From JAJDXO01 sp965207535 (GTDB taxonomy: Bacteria > Pseudomonadota > Alphaproteobacteria > Rhodospirillales > UBA2165), in NCBI GenBank assembly GCA_965207535.1, contig CBDBMR010000012.1, positions 124,001 through 188,000 of the forward strand: a stretch of DNA of 64,000 nt, in the 5' to 3' direction. Shown in pieces: positions 32,464 to 42,627 of the stretch. Numbering within the stretch: the stretch's first letter is position 1; every line of letters begins with the position of its first letter. The position numbers and the translations under genes were made by a program. The notes below the pieces were generated by a model. The model saw only the letters and a list, made by a program, of their open reading frames with translations, did no database searches and was not told the DNA's origin.

Positions 32464-35099
32464 AACCCGGCGATGATACCCTCAATCGCGGCCAGCGCAT
32501 CAGCCGCTTTGCTGCCGTCGGGGCCGCCTGCCTGCGCCATATCGGGCCGGCCGCCGCCGCCGCCGCCGCCAACCGCTTCGGAACCGGCCTTTACCAACTC
32601 TACCGCATCGAAGCTGCCGGTGAGGTCGTCCGTAACGCCGACGACCAGCGATGCCTTCCCTTCGTTGACGCTGATCAGCGCCACGACCCCGGACCCAACC
32701 TGCTTTTTGAGATCGTCGGCCAGGCCCTTGAGGTCCTTGGCCGGCACATTCTCCAGCGATTTCCCGGCGAACTTGATTCCCGAAATTTCCTTGATGTCCG
32801 TCGAGTTTCCGCCGCCGCCGGTTGCCAGCGCGCGGCGCGCATCGGCGAGCTGCCTCTCGAGATCCCGGCGTTCCTCGATCAGTTTGTTGACCCGATCCAG
32901 CACCTGGTCCGGCGAGCTTTTCAACAGATCGGCGGTTGCGGCAAGCGAGCGCGACAGATCGGACACATAGGATTCGGCCGCCTGACCGGTCACCGCCTCG
33001 ACGCGGCGAACACCCGCAGCGACCGCGCTCTCGCCGACAATTTTGAACAAACCGATATCGCCGGTTCGCGCCACATGCGTGCCGCCGCACAATTCCGTCG
33101 AAAACGCCTGGTTCTCGCCCGAACCCATGGAGACAACGCGAACCTCGTCGCCGTATTTTTCTCCGAACAAGGCGAGGGCGCCGGCCTCGATGGCTTCCTC
33201 CGGGGTCATCAGGCGGGTGACCACCTCGGAATTCGCCCTGACTTGACTGTTGACCTGATTCTCCACCTCGGCCAAATCTTCGCCTGAGACGGCGCTGGGG
33301 TGGGAGATATCGAACCGCAGCCGGTCGGCGGCGACCAGCGAGCCTTTTTGAGCCACATGATCGCCGAGCCGGCGGCGCAGCGCTTCGTGCAGCAGATGCG
33401 TGGCCGAGTGGTGGGCCCTGAGCGAGGTCCTGCGATTCCCGTCGACGCTCAGCCGCACCTCGTCACCGACCTTGAGTTCGCCGCCCTCGACGGCACCGAT
33501 GTGAACAGTGAGGTCACCCAACTTCTTCTGAGTATCATTGACGAGTATCGAAGCGCCATCCGACGAAATAGCGCCGTGGTCCCCCTGCTGCCCGCCGGCT
33601 TCGCCGTAAAACGGTGTCTGGTTGACCACGACGGCGACGTCCTGGCCGGCGGAGGCGCTTTCCACCCGCCGGCCGTCCACGACCAGCGCATGGACGACCC
33701 CCTCCGCGGCCTCGGTTTCGTAGCCGAGAAACTCGGTTGTCCCCGCTTCCTCGCGGATTTCGAACCAAACCTCGTCGGTGGCTGCCTCACCGGACCCGGT
33801 CCAGGCCTTGCGGGCTTCTTCCCGCTGCCGCTCCATGGCAGCTTCGAATCCATCGGTGTCGACGGACAGACCGCGCACCCGCAGCGCATCCTGGGTCAGG
33901 TCGATGGGAAATCCATAAGTGTCATAGAGTTTGAAGGCGACCTCGCCGGAGAGGGAATCGCCTTCGCTCATGCCGCCGGTTTCGTCATTGAGGAGTTTGA
34001 GCCCCCGATCCAGCGTCCGCTTGAAGCGAGTTTCCTCCAATTCCAGGGTTTCGGTGATCAACGCCTGGGCGCGGCCCAGTTCGGTAAACGCCTGCCCCAT
34101 CTGTCCGACCAGCGCTGGCACCAGCCTGTGGAGCAGCGGTTCCTCGCAGCCCATCATGTGCGCGTGGCGCATGGCGCGCCGCATGATCCGCCGGAGCACA
34201 TAGCCGCGGCCCTCGTTCGACGGCAAAACGCCGTCAGCGATGAGAAAACTCGACGCCCGAAGGTGGTCGGCGATGACACGATGGGAGACGCCATGTTCTC
34301 CCTCGGGCGAAACCCCGCTTGCCTCCGCCGAGGCCTGGATCAGGGCCTGGAACAAATCCGTCCGGTAGTTGTCGTGGGTGCCCTGAAGAACCGCTGAAAT
34401 GCGTTCCAGACCCATGCCTGTATCAATGGATGGGCGGGGCAGATCCTGGCGCTTCTCGGGCGTGACCTGCTCGAACTGCATGAACACAAGGTTCCAAATC
34501 TCGATGAATCTGTCGCCGTCTTCATCGGGACTGCCGGGCGGCCCGCCCGGGATATGGTCGCCATGATCGTAGAATATTTCAGAACACGGCCCGCACGGTC
34601 CCGTATCGCCCATGGACCAGAAATTGTCGCTGGTGGGGATTCGGATGATCTTCTCGTCCGGGAGACCGGCGATTTTCTTCCACAGATCGAACGCCTGATC
34701 ATCCTCGGCGAATACGGTGACCAGCAATTTCTCCGGGGGCAGGCCGTATTCCCTGGTCACCAGGTTCCAGGCAAGTTCGATGGCGAGGTCCTTGAAGTAG
34801 TCGCCGAAGGAGAAATTGCCCAACATCTCGAAGAAGGTATGGTGGCGGGCCGTATAGCCGACATTCTCGAGATCATTGTGCTTGCCGCCGGCGCGGACGC
34901 ACTTCTGGGATGTCGTCGCACGGGAATAGCTGCGCTGTTCGAGCCCGGTGAACACGTTCTTGAACTGGACCATGCCCGCATTGGCGAACAGCAGGGTCGG
35001 ATCGTTATGGGGCACAAGCGGCGATGACGCCACGATCTCATGATCGTGGCGGCCGAAATAGTCGAGGAACGCTGCCCGGATATCATTTGTCGTCTGCAT
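32460..35099 (-). CDS. alaS: Alanyl-tRNA synthetase
   Basis: A full-length 879-residue enzyme. Class II catalytic domain: MQTTNDIRAAFLDYFGRHDH, VQFKNVFTGLE, DNFWSMGDTGPCGPCSEIFY. Editing domain zinc motifs HHSATHLLHEALRR and CGGTHVARTGDIGLFKI. C-Ala domain with the glycine-rich tail GGGGGGRPDMAQAGG. It charges tRNA-Ala and clears mischarged Ser/Gly. The order recA-alaS is common in alphaproteobacteria. A terminator separates it from recA. Confidence 0.97.
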   Translation of the reverse strand: MQTTNDIRAAFLDYFGRHDHEIVASSPLVPHNDPTLLFANAGMVQFKNVFTGLEQRSYSRATTSQKCVRAGGKHNDLENVGYTARHHTFFEMLGNFSFGDYFKDLAIELAWNLVTREYGLPPEKLLVTVFAEDDQAFDLWKKIAGLPDEKIIRIPTSDNFWSMGDTGPCGPCSEIFYDHGDHIPGGPPGSPDEDGDRFIEIWNLVFMQFEQVTPEKRQDLPRPSIDTGMGLERISAVLQGTHDNYRTDLFQALIQASAEASGVSPEGEHGVSHRVIADHLRASSFLIADGVLPSNEGRGYVLRRIMRRAMRHAHMMGCEEPLLHRLVPALVGQMGQAFTELGRAQALITETLELEETRFKRTLDRGLKLLNDETGGMSEGDSLSGEVAFKLYDTYGFPIDLTQDALRVRGLSVDTDGFEAAMERQREEARKAWTGSGEAATDEVWFEIREEAGTTEFLGYETEAAEGVVHALVVDGRRVESASAGQDVAVVVNQTPFYGEAGGQQGDHGAISSDGASILVNDTQKKLGDLTVHIGAVEGGELKVGDEVRLSVDGNRRTSLRAHHSATHLLHEALRRRLGDHVAQKGSLVAADRLRFDISHPSAVSGEDLAEVENQVNSQVRANSEVVTRLMTPEEAIEAGALALFGEKYGDEVRVVSMGSGENQAFSTELCGGTHVARTGDIGLFKIVGESAVAAGVRRVEAVTGQAAESYVSDLSRSLAATADLLKSSPDQVLDRVNKLIEERRDLERQLADARRALATGGGGNSTDIKEISGIKFAGKSLENVPAKDLKGLADDLKKQVGSGVVALISVNEGKASLVVGVTDDLTGSFDAVELVKAGSEAVGGGGGGGRPDMAQAGGPDGSKAADALAAIEGIIAGL

Positions 35100-35149
35100 G
35101 GAGCGAAACTTAGGGTCGGGATTCCCGGTTGGGAAGGCTTTTATGCGAC

Positions 35150-35184
35150 AAAGAAAACGGGGCGTGATTCCGGATCACGCCCCG
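35150..35184 (-). terminator. Rho-independent terminator of recA
   Basis: On the minus strand CGGGGCGTGAT pairs with ATCACGCCCCG (arms 35184-35174 and 35168-35158) and continues into TTTTCTTTG. It lies 21 bp after the recA stop. Confidence 0.85.
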
Positions 35185-35205
35185 CCTATCGGATGTCCGC
35201 GCCGG

Positions 35206-36315
<1,110 letters not shown>

Positions 36316-36366
36316 GTTTCCCCTCCTTATTTCACAGGGTCCTGGGCGATGCAATGAAGCTCCCTT

Positions 36367-36381
36367 GTACATGTTTTGTTC
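36367..36381. promoter_or_regulatory. LexA (SOS) box 1 upstream of recA
   Basis: GTAC-ATGTTTT-GTTC matches the alphaproteobacterial LexA consensus GTTC-N7-GTTC with one mismatch. It sits 52 bp upstream of the recA ATG, within a plausible promoter (TTGCGG on the minus strand just upstream). Confidence 0.6.
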
Positions 36382-36435
36382 TCATCCGCAAAGAAAAAAA
36401 TTAACTCATTGTTTTTGTTATATAATATGGAACAT

Positions 36436-36450
36436 ATTCCATGTTTGTTC
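36436..36450. promoter_or_regulatory. Second LexA-like box upstream of recA
   Basis: ATTC-CATGTTT-GTTC again differs from GTTC-N7-GTTC by one base. It lies about 120 bp upstream of recA next to an AT-rich TATAATATGG stretch that could supply a promoter -10 in either direction. The rest of the 36316-36656 gap shows nothing else supportable. Confidence 0.4.
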
Positions 36451-36656
36451 ACGGAAACGGAGCATTTGGTTCGGCCCCGGTGGCGAGGCCGGAACGATGA
36501 CCGAATTTCAGGCCGGCAGACCGAATCCGGGCAATTCCTCACTTGAGCCATGCTCTCGAAGACCCGCTCGCCCGGATGTTCGGCTGTCAGACGATGTCGG
36601 ATTGACCAATCCGGAGGCGGAACGGGAGATCATGAAACCATACCGGAAGGTATTGA

Positions 36657-39197
36657 TTATCCGGCGATGACGTCCTTCACCTTGCCCGCCAAATCCTGAA
36701 GGCTGAACGGTTTGGAGAGAAAGTGGATGTCGGCGCCGATGTCGCCGGGTATGGCCTCCTCGGAATAGCCGGAGATCAGGATCACTTTGATTTCCGGCAT
36801 TTTCTCCTTGATCAGCCTGACGAGCGTATGGCCGTCCATGCCGGGCATGACCACGTCGGTAATAATCAGGTCGACGGTCTCGTCGAAATCATTCAGCGCA
36901 TGCAGCGCCCCTTCGCCGTCCGAGGCTTCGATAACCCGGTAGCCCTTGTTGCGAAGCGCGCGGCTGCCGAAAAGCCGTACCGCATCCTCATCCTCGACCA
37001 ACAGAATGTTCCCGCCGCCGGTGAGGTCCTCGGCCAGGATGGGCTCGGAGGCATGTGGACCCGAAAGAATGGGCTCCCCGGCGGCGGCGGCATCCGCCGC
37101 CGTATAGGCCGGAAGGTAGATGCTGAATGTCGTGCCCTCGCCGGCCGCGGAATCGACGAACACATAACCTTCCGATTGCCGGACAATGCCATAAACGGTG
37201 GACAGACCAAGACCTGTCCCCTCGCCGACCCCTTTGGTGGAAAAGAAGGGCTCGAATATGTGCTCGACGTCTTCCTTGGCGATGCCGGAGCCCGTGTCGG
37301 CGACCTTGATCAGTACATATTCGCCGGCGGGCATTACCTCATGTCCGGGCTGAAGGGTGCTTTCAACCGAAACCGGTGACGTTTCGATGGTAATTTGCCC
37401 GCCGCCCGGCATGGCATCTCTGGCATTGACGGCAAGGTTGATAACCACTTGATCGAACTGCCCCGGATCGGTCCGGATCAGGTCTACCTCCTGGTCATGC
37501 CTGATTTCGAGCGCGATATTTTCACCGATCAGGCGCCGGAGCAGGTTCGAGAGGTCGCCAAGCGCCTCCCGCACATCAAAGATTTTCGGCTGCAAGGTTT
37601 GCCGGCGGGAGAATGCCAACAGCTGATGGATGAGATTGGCCGCCCGATTGGCGTTTTGCTTGATCTGCATGATGTCGGCGAAGTTCGGGTCCTCCGCGCC
37701 GTGGCGGGCCAGCAGGAGATCGCAGAAGCCGATCATCGCGGTCAGCAGGTTGTTGAAGTCATGGGCAACGCCGCCGGCGAGTTGGCCCACTGCCTGCATT
37801 TTTTGCGACTGGTTGAATTGTACTTCCAGATTTTTTTGTTCGGTCCTATCGATGACATGCAGCACAAGGCCGGAAACATCCCCTTCGGCGTCCTGGACCC
37901 GGCCGGCGTAAAGTGAAGCGGCGAGGTCGCGCTCTCCGCCCGCCGGCATGCGAGCATCGATCATCGTCGCCGGCAGTGTCCCCATCACAACCTTCGACAA
38001 CTGCGCCGCAACATCGTCCCGGTCTTCCTCGCTGATCCGTTCGGACAGCGGCCGGCCGATGACCGCGTCGCGGTGCAAACCGAGCGTCTTCAGAAATGCC
38101 CGATTGCAGTCAATGACGTTGCCGTAATGATCGAGCAGGACAATGCCGACCGGGGCTTCGGAAAACAGCCAGGGAATGCGTTTGACCAACGCGCCCCCGG
38201 ACCCATCGTCGAGCAGCGGCAGGAACGGCTCTCTGAGAACAATCGAGCGGGAATAATCGAACTCACCATCGGCGTTCACCTGCTGCGACTGAATGAGATA
38301 AGCGCCGAACTCCGTTCCGTCCGAGGACTTGAGGACGATGGAGCCGTGCATGCCGGATGCATCTTCGACGATCCCATCGGGCTCACCTCCGGCGACGACG
38401 AAATCGGCAAACCGACGATCCTGGCCATCCCATCCGTCTTCTGGTGGCGCAAGCCATTGCCGGAGCGCTTGATTGGCGTAGGTGAGGTTTCCTGAACCGT
38501 CCACCGAAAAGAAACCAACGGGCAACTTATCAATCAGGTCGTAGAGGATCTTTTCCTCCTGCCGCGTGGCCGTCTCGGCTGCCTTGGTCGCGGTAATGTC
38601 ACTCATCGACCAAAGGGTAAGGCCGTCGAGACCCGGCACCGGTTCCGCCGAGATGCGGAACCATTTGCGCCGTCCGAGGGTCTCGGAGAGGTCAATTTCG
38701 GCCCGGTTCCGCAGTCCGCTCTCGGCACCCTTGATCAGCCGAGACAATTCCAGTGAACCGGCCGCGGGACCAAACCGTTCAACCAACTCATTGATCGTTT
38801 CCGGTTCCGAAGCAAAGGACGCCCCGCCCAATTCGCCGAGCAGTTCGTGCATCCGGCTGTTGAGAAACCGGAGGCGCCCGTCGGCAGCGGACACAAATGC
38901 AATCAGGTCGTCGGCCGCCAGAGTTCCCCGAATTCTGGCCAACGCCCTTTGTCGGGCCACGAACCTGCCCAGGAGGTAGCCGCCGAAAGCAAGCCCAATG
39001 GCTCCCGCAACCAGCAAAACCGCAGCGAGCGGTCGCTGGCCGTCATTTGCCGGCTCCCCGCCGACAAGCAACAACACGCCAACGACAGTCATGGCCGCCG
39101 ATGCAGGCAAGACCCCCGCGGCAAGTGGCCAGCGGGCCTTCTCACCATTCGCCGGGGACCGGTCACGGTCGGTAAATTGGATGGGGTCTATGGTCAC
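36657..39197 (-). CDS. cckA: Hybrid sensor histidine kinase CckA
   Basis: An 846-residue kinase. Two N-terminal membrane helices (VLPASAAMTVVGVLLLVGG; PLAAVLLVAGAIGLAFGGYL) are followed by PAS-like sensor domains. Next come the CckA H-box GQLAGGVAHDFNNLL, HATPase boxes (N-box VINLAVNARDAMPGGG, GSGIAKEDVEHIFEPFFSTK, GTGLGLSTVYGIV) and a C-terminal receiver with phospho-Asp in ITDVVMPGMDGH. CckA passes phosphate through ChpT to CtrA and can reverse the flow; both partners are in this window. The start is probably a GTG at 39195-39197 preceded by GGGGGAG; the frame is open to 39242. Confidence 0.95.
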   Translation of the reverse strand: MTIDPIQFTDRDRSPANGEKARWPLAAGVLPASAAMTVVGVLLLVGGEPANDGQRPLAAVLLVAGAIGLAFGGYLLGRFVARQRALARIRGTLAADDLIAFVSAADGRLRFLNSRMHELLGELGGASFASEPETINELVERFGPAAGSLELSRLIKGAESGLRNRAEIDLSETLGRRKWFRISAEPVPGLDGLTLWSMSDITATKAAETATRQEEKILYDLIDKLPVGFFSVDGSGNLTYANQALRQWLAPPEDGWDGQDRRFADFVVAGGEPDGIVEDASGMHGSIVLKSSDGTEFGAYLIQSQQVNADGEFDYSRSIVLREPFLPLLDDGSGGALVKRIPWLFSEAPVGIVLLDHYGNVIDCNRAFLKTLGLHRDAVIGRPLSERISEEDRDDVAAQLSKVVMGTLPATMIDARMPAGGERDLAASLYAGRVQDAEGDVSGLVLHVIDRTEQKNLEVQFNQSQKMQAVGQLAGGVAHDFNNLLTAMIGFCDLLLARHGAEDPNFADIMQIKQNANRAANLIHQLLAFSRRQTLQPKIFDVREALGDLSNLLRRLIGENIALEIRHDQEVDLIRTDPGQFDQVVINLAVNARDAMPGGGQITIETSPVSVESTLQPGHEVMPAGEYVLIKVADTGSGIAKEDVEHIFEPFFSTKGVGEGTGLGLSTVYGIVRQSEGYVFVDSAAGEGTTFSIYLPAYTAADAAAAGEPILSGPHASEPILAEDLTGGGNILLVEDEDAVRLFGSRALRNKGYRVIEASDGEGALHALNDFDETVDLIITDVVMPGMDGHTLVRLIKEKMPEIKVILISGYSEEAIPGDIGADIHFLSKPFSLQDLAGKVKDVIAG

Positions 39198-39578
39198 AAC
39201 TCCCCCTGTTTGCGCGATTCGATGGATCGCCGCAATAGTCACAAAGGCCTGCCTATTCAGCCGGCCCCAAGTTGGGTCCGGCGGTTCCGTACGCTCTTAT
39301 GCGGACATCCACTGATTTGGGCATTCTACCCTTGTAACGACAGACGCAGCCAATGGCTTCCGCCACCGCCGGCGGCACCTATATATCTACCTGTGAGCCG
39401 GATTTGGCTCGGTCGGCCTTTTGGCCGTTGTGAGCGGAATTCCGCCCCTGACGCGGCTAAGGAGTGGTGAAAAGCGGGTCTGATCGTCCGGGAAGCGGAC
39501 GCCGGGGCCGCCAACTCTTTTGGGTATCCTCAAGTTGAGATTTGATCGGGCAAAGACGCGGAACAGGGAGGCCGGACC
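39198..39578. other. Intergenic region between cckA and the arylsulfotransferase gene
   Basis: About 380 bp between divergent genes. No convincing ORF or RNA gene. It contains a short TATATA stretch near 39380 that could serve a promoter, and a GGCC TTTT GGCC mini-palindrome near 39415. It must hold the promoters of both flanking genes, but I cannot place them with confidence. Confidence 0.5.
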
Positions 39579-41210
39579 GTGACAGCGTTTATTGAAAATC
39601 CCCGGGTTGAGAAGAACCCCAATCCAAATGTCCCGCTCGTGGCGCTTGTCTATTTCAAGACGGATGGTCCTTGCGAAACGACCCTCGAGATCAGCGACGG
39701 CCGGCGAACGCGGACCGCTGCCTACGGCGCGGACCATGCGCCGGACGAGGGCCTTCCGATCATCGGCATGCGGGCCGATACGTCCCACCGCATCACCGTC
39801 CGCGCCGGTGATGCCCAGGCTGTCGAGCTCGAGTACCGGACTCCGCCTCTACCCGGTGACAGCGCCGAGTGGCCCGCCATCGACGTCAAATCGGCCGACA
39901 CGTCCCGGATGCAGCCCGGCTATACCCTTTTGAGCGTTCGACGGCGTGTAAATCTGCGTCAGCAGTATATGACGCCCGCCCAAATTCAGTTCACGGTGCG
40001 CTGGGGCATGCTCATGGTGCTCGATGAGGAGGGCGAGTGCGTCTGGTACTACACGTCCGATGCCCGGATCGCCGGCGTGCATCAACTGGCCAACGGCAAT
40101 CTGTTTTTTCATCACGTGGATTTCCGGACGGTGGAAATGGACATGTGCGGCAATGTCGTCCGCATGTTTTTTGCCACGGGCCGGCCGCAAGGCCCGGTGG
40201 ACGGCGCCATCCCCATCGAGGCGGCGAGCCTGCATCATCAGCCCCACCAGATGCCCAACGGAAACTTCCTCGCCATGACGGCGAATGCGCGGGAAATCGA
40301 GAACTACTACACCAGCGAGACCGACCCGGATGCGCCCCGCGCCACGCAGCCGGTGGTGGGCGACAATTTCGTCGAGTTCACGCCCGACGGAGACATCGTC
40401 TGGAACTGGAATACCTTCGATCACCTGGACGTCTACCGCTGGTCTTACCACCTGATGGAGGTCTATTGGCACAACCGGGGCTTTCCCAAGCACCTCGACT
40501 GGACCCACGGCAACGGCATCACTTATGACGAGCGGGACGACAGCGTCATCGTCTCGCTCCGCCATCAGGACGCGATCATCAAGATCGACAGGACCTCCGG
40601 CGAGATCAAATGGATCCTCGGCGATCACGAGAACTGGAAAAGCCCGCAAAAGGAAAAGCTTCTAAATCCGACCCACGAATTCCGCTGGCACTATCACGGT
40701 CACAACCCGCGGGTGACCGTGGACGGGACGATCCTGATGTATGATAACGGCATCTGCCGGGCTCAGCCGTACAAGCCGCAGGCCGCGCCCCACGAATGCT
40801 TCGCCCGCGCCGTCGAGTATGACGTGGACGAGGACAACATGACCGTAACCGAGGTCTGGAAATCAGGCGACGACGATGATCCGGAGCGGGTCATCTCGTG
40901 GGCCATGGGGGACGCCCATCGGCTCCCCAACGACAATATGTTCATCATCGATTCGACGTGTTTGCCGACGCGGGAACAGCTCAGCCGGACGTGCAAGGTA
41001 GGCGATCTCACCTGGAACGAATGGCTCCGCGACGAATTTCATCCGAGCGATTTTCCCTATTGGACCCGGCTCAGGGAGATGAAACGCCAAGGCGACAGGG
41101 ACGTGGTCTTCGAGGTCCACCTTCACGACCCCAACGACCTGGTCTCCTGGCAGACCTTCGGCGGCGCCCGGGTCGCGAGCCTCTACCCCAAGGACGTGGA
41201 GGCTGTTTAG
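39579..41210 (+). CDS. Arylsulfotransferase (ASST) family protein, apparently cytoplasmic
   Basis: A 543-residue beta-propeller protein. ASST-family segments include VHQLANGNLFFHHVDF, SLHHQPHQMPNGNFL, LDWTHGNGITYDERDDSVIV, SLRHQDAIIKIDRTSGEIKW (the conserved His/Arg region) and WHYHGHNPRVTVDGTILMYD. PAPS-independent arylsulfate sulfotransferases move sulfate between phenols. Classical members are periplasmic with a signal peptide and disulfide; here the N terminus is TAFIENPRVEKNPNPNVPLV and no leader is visible. The start is a GTG at 39579 after GGGAGG. The TAG stop coincides with the end of a repeat element. Confidence 0.85.
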   Translation: MTAFIENPRVEKNPNPNVPLVALVYFKTDGPCETTLEISDGRRTRTAAYGADHAPDEGLPIIGMRADTSHRITVRAGDAQAVELEYRTPPLPGDSAEWPAIDVKSADTSRMQPGYTLLSVRRRVNLRQQYMTPAQIQFTVRWGMLMVLDEEGECVWYYTSDARIAGVHQLANGNLFFHHVDFRTVEMDMCGNVVRMFFATGRPQGPVDGAIPIEAASLHHQPHQMPNGNFLAMTANAREIENYYTSETDPDAPRATQPVVGDNFVEFTPDGDIVWNWNTFDHLDVYRWSYHLMEVYWHNRGFPKHLDWTHGNGITYDERDDSVIVSLRHQDAIIKIDRTSGEIKWILGDHENWKSPQKEKLLNPTHEFRWHYHGHNPRVTVDGTILMYDNGICRAQPYKPQAAPHECFARAVEYDVDEDNMTVTEVWKSGDDDDPERVISWAMGDAHRLPNDNMFIIDSTCLPTREQLSRTCKVGDLTWNEWLRDEFHPSDFPYWTRLREMKRQGDRDVVFEVHLHDPNDLVSWQTFGGARVASLYPKDVEAV

Positions 41211-41534
41211 CCCGCATTTCTCACCAGGGTCATGGTCTGCGCGGCGCTATCGGGCCGACAGAGCAGGAGAGGCGCGCCGCGCGTCGCGCGTCCACACGCG
41301 CGCGGGCGCGTGATGCGGTGACATCGGGCAAGCGCCTCGACGCACGCTATCGGCCCGAGAGCGCCGCCCTTCGGGTCGCGCCCCGGCGCCCGCCCGTCGC
41401 GCGTCCACGCGCGCGAAGCGCACGATGCGTCGCGGCCCTCAACCGTAGGTGCCGCTACGCTTTTCGGACCGCTCCTGGCGGCTCGATCGCCTGGACGCGA
41501 CGCAGGCCGTGACCTTGGTGAGAAATGCGAGCTA
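41208..41534. repeat. 327-bp GC-rich element with terminal inverted repeats between two convergent genes
   Basis: The left end (41208-41241, TAGCCCGCATTTCTCACC...) is the inverted counterpart of the right end (41493-41534, ...GGTGAGAAATGCGAGCTA). The interior is extremely GC-rich with internal duplications: GCGCGTCCACACGCGCG near 41288 and GCGCGTCCACGCGCGCG near 41399, and CTATCGGG / CTATCGGCCCGAGAG. No ORF is credible. Its two ends supply the TAG stop codons of the arylsulfotransferase and the alpha/beta hydrolase. It resembles a non-autonomous mobile element or a composite palindromic repeat. Confidence 0.7.
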
Positions 41535-42245
41535 GTCGGCCACACGCTCCAGCAGGTCGACGAGTTCGCCCGGCATGTCGATCATGATTTCGTGGCCGCA
41601 CTCGAAATCATGAACCTCCCACGACGGCTCGTTTCGCAGTCTCTCGGCAATTCCGATGAACGGAGCGCCCTCGTTCTCCGTCGCGACGATAAAGACGCGT
41701 TTGTCGATCCGCTCCCATGGGTTGGTATGGATGAGAATCTGTTCGAACGTCGCCAGGGGATGATCGCAGACCTGTCTTTTCAACCAAGCCGCCGTGTCGG
41801 GATCGTCAATTCCCCAGAAGCCCGGTTCGGGACAGGGAATTCGCCAGCCGTCGCCTTGCTCGCGAGCGATCCGCACCCGTTGCTGGTGACGCTCCGGCGG
41901 TGCCGAATTTGCCAACGAGTGGCCGCTTTCGGGTACGAACGCATCCAGATAGACAATCGTGCGGAACCGATCGGCCAATTGCTCGGCGGCGCCGGTAATC
42001 ACCATCCCCCCGTAGGAATGTCCCACCAGGACGGCGTCTTCAATCTCTTCGGAGGTCACCGCCGCCGCCACATCCTGTATATGCGTCTCCAGGTTTACCT
42101 CCCGCGTCGCTAAATGACGCCGGTCACCAAGCCCCGTCAGCGTGAGCGGGTAAACATCGTGCCCGCCCGCCCGCAGCCCCCGTGTCACGTCGCGGTAGCA
42201 CCAGCCTCCCTGCCACGCGCCGGGCACCAGTACGAATGTCGCCAT
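41532..42245 (-). CDS. Alpha/beta-fold hydrolase (esterase)
   Basis: A 237-residue hydrolase of the plant MeSA-esterase/hydroxynitrile-lyase type. The N-terminal oxyanion region is FVLVPGAWQGGWCYRDVTRG, the nucleophile elbow is VGHSYGGMV, the acid segment is VFIVATENEGAPF, and the catalytic His is probably in FECGHEIMIDMPGELVDLL. It should hydrolyse small esters; substrate unknown. It is convergent with the arylsulfotransferase across a repeat element, and its neighbours on the other side are detoxification-type enzymes. Confidence 0.88.
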   Translation of the reverse strand: MATFVLVPGAWQGGWCYRDVTRGLRAGGHDVYPLTLTGLGDRRHLATREVNLETHIQDVAAAVTSEEIEDAVLVGHSYGGMVITGAAEQLADRFRTIVYLDAFVPESGHSLANSAPPERHQQRVRIAREQGDGWRIPCPEPGFWGIDDPDTAAWLKRQVCDHPLATFEQILIHTNPWERIDKRVFIVATENEGAPFIGIAERLRNEPSWEVHDFECGHEIMIDMPGELVDLLERVAD

Positions 42246-42461
42246 GTTCGCTCCTCACCTGCTCCGTTGTCCCGGACAATGCCGTCCGCCTGAAATTTCC
42301 GCTCAAGATATCACCACATTATCACGCCGGCGTCACAGCCGTGTCACGGCACCGGCCCGGGGTCCGCCGGCCCAGAATCCGCGAGCCTTGACCGCCTGTC
42401 CACGAAACGGACGAAGATGGCGGCCAAATTGGTGAGCCGGCGGGTCCGGCCTATATTGGCG

Positions 42462-42602
42462 CTAGAGCCGATCATGGATTGTCGGAATCGCTTTGCGGTG
42501 CCGACAATCCATGTGAATCGGCTCTACACTATTGATATAGATCGGATTCACATGTTTTGACGAAACCGCGCCGTGGTTCCGTCAAAACATGATCCGATCT
42601 AG
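42462..42602. repeat. 141-bp double-hairpin repeat, copy 1
   Basis: Bounded by CTAG at both ends. The first hairpin pairs AGAGCCGATCATGGATTGTC with the mirror part ending AATCGGCTCT; the second pairs AGATCGGATTCACATGTTTT with the part ending ATGATCCGATCT. A copy of the same length lies inverted at 57791-57931. The remaining upstream 42246-42461 has no ORF I can support. The GST ribosome-binding site follows directly after the right end. Confidence 0.85.
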
Positions 42603-42627
42603 CCAAGGAGCCAAACGGGGAAGCATC

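Noticed and set aside
36497..36670. 57-codon plus-strand ORF between recA and cckA
   Set aside because: No ribosome-binding site, overlaps the end of cckA, composition is not distinctive and no family was recognised.
41280..41510. Coding sequence in the GC-rich element between the arylsulfotransferase and the hydrolase
   Set aside because: ORFs here are short, Arg/Ala-only and arise from CGCG-rich repeats; no start signal or homology pattern is visible.
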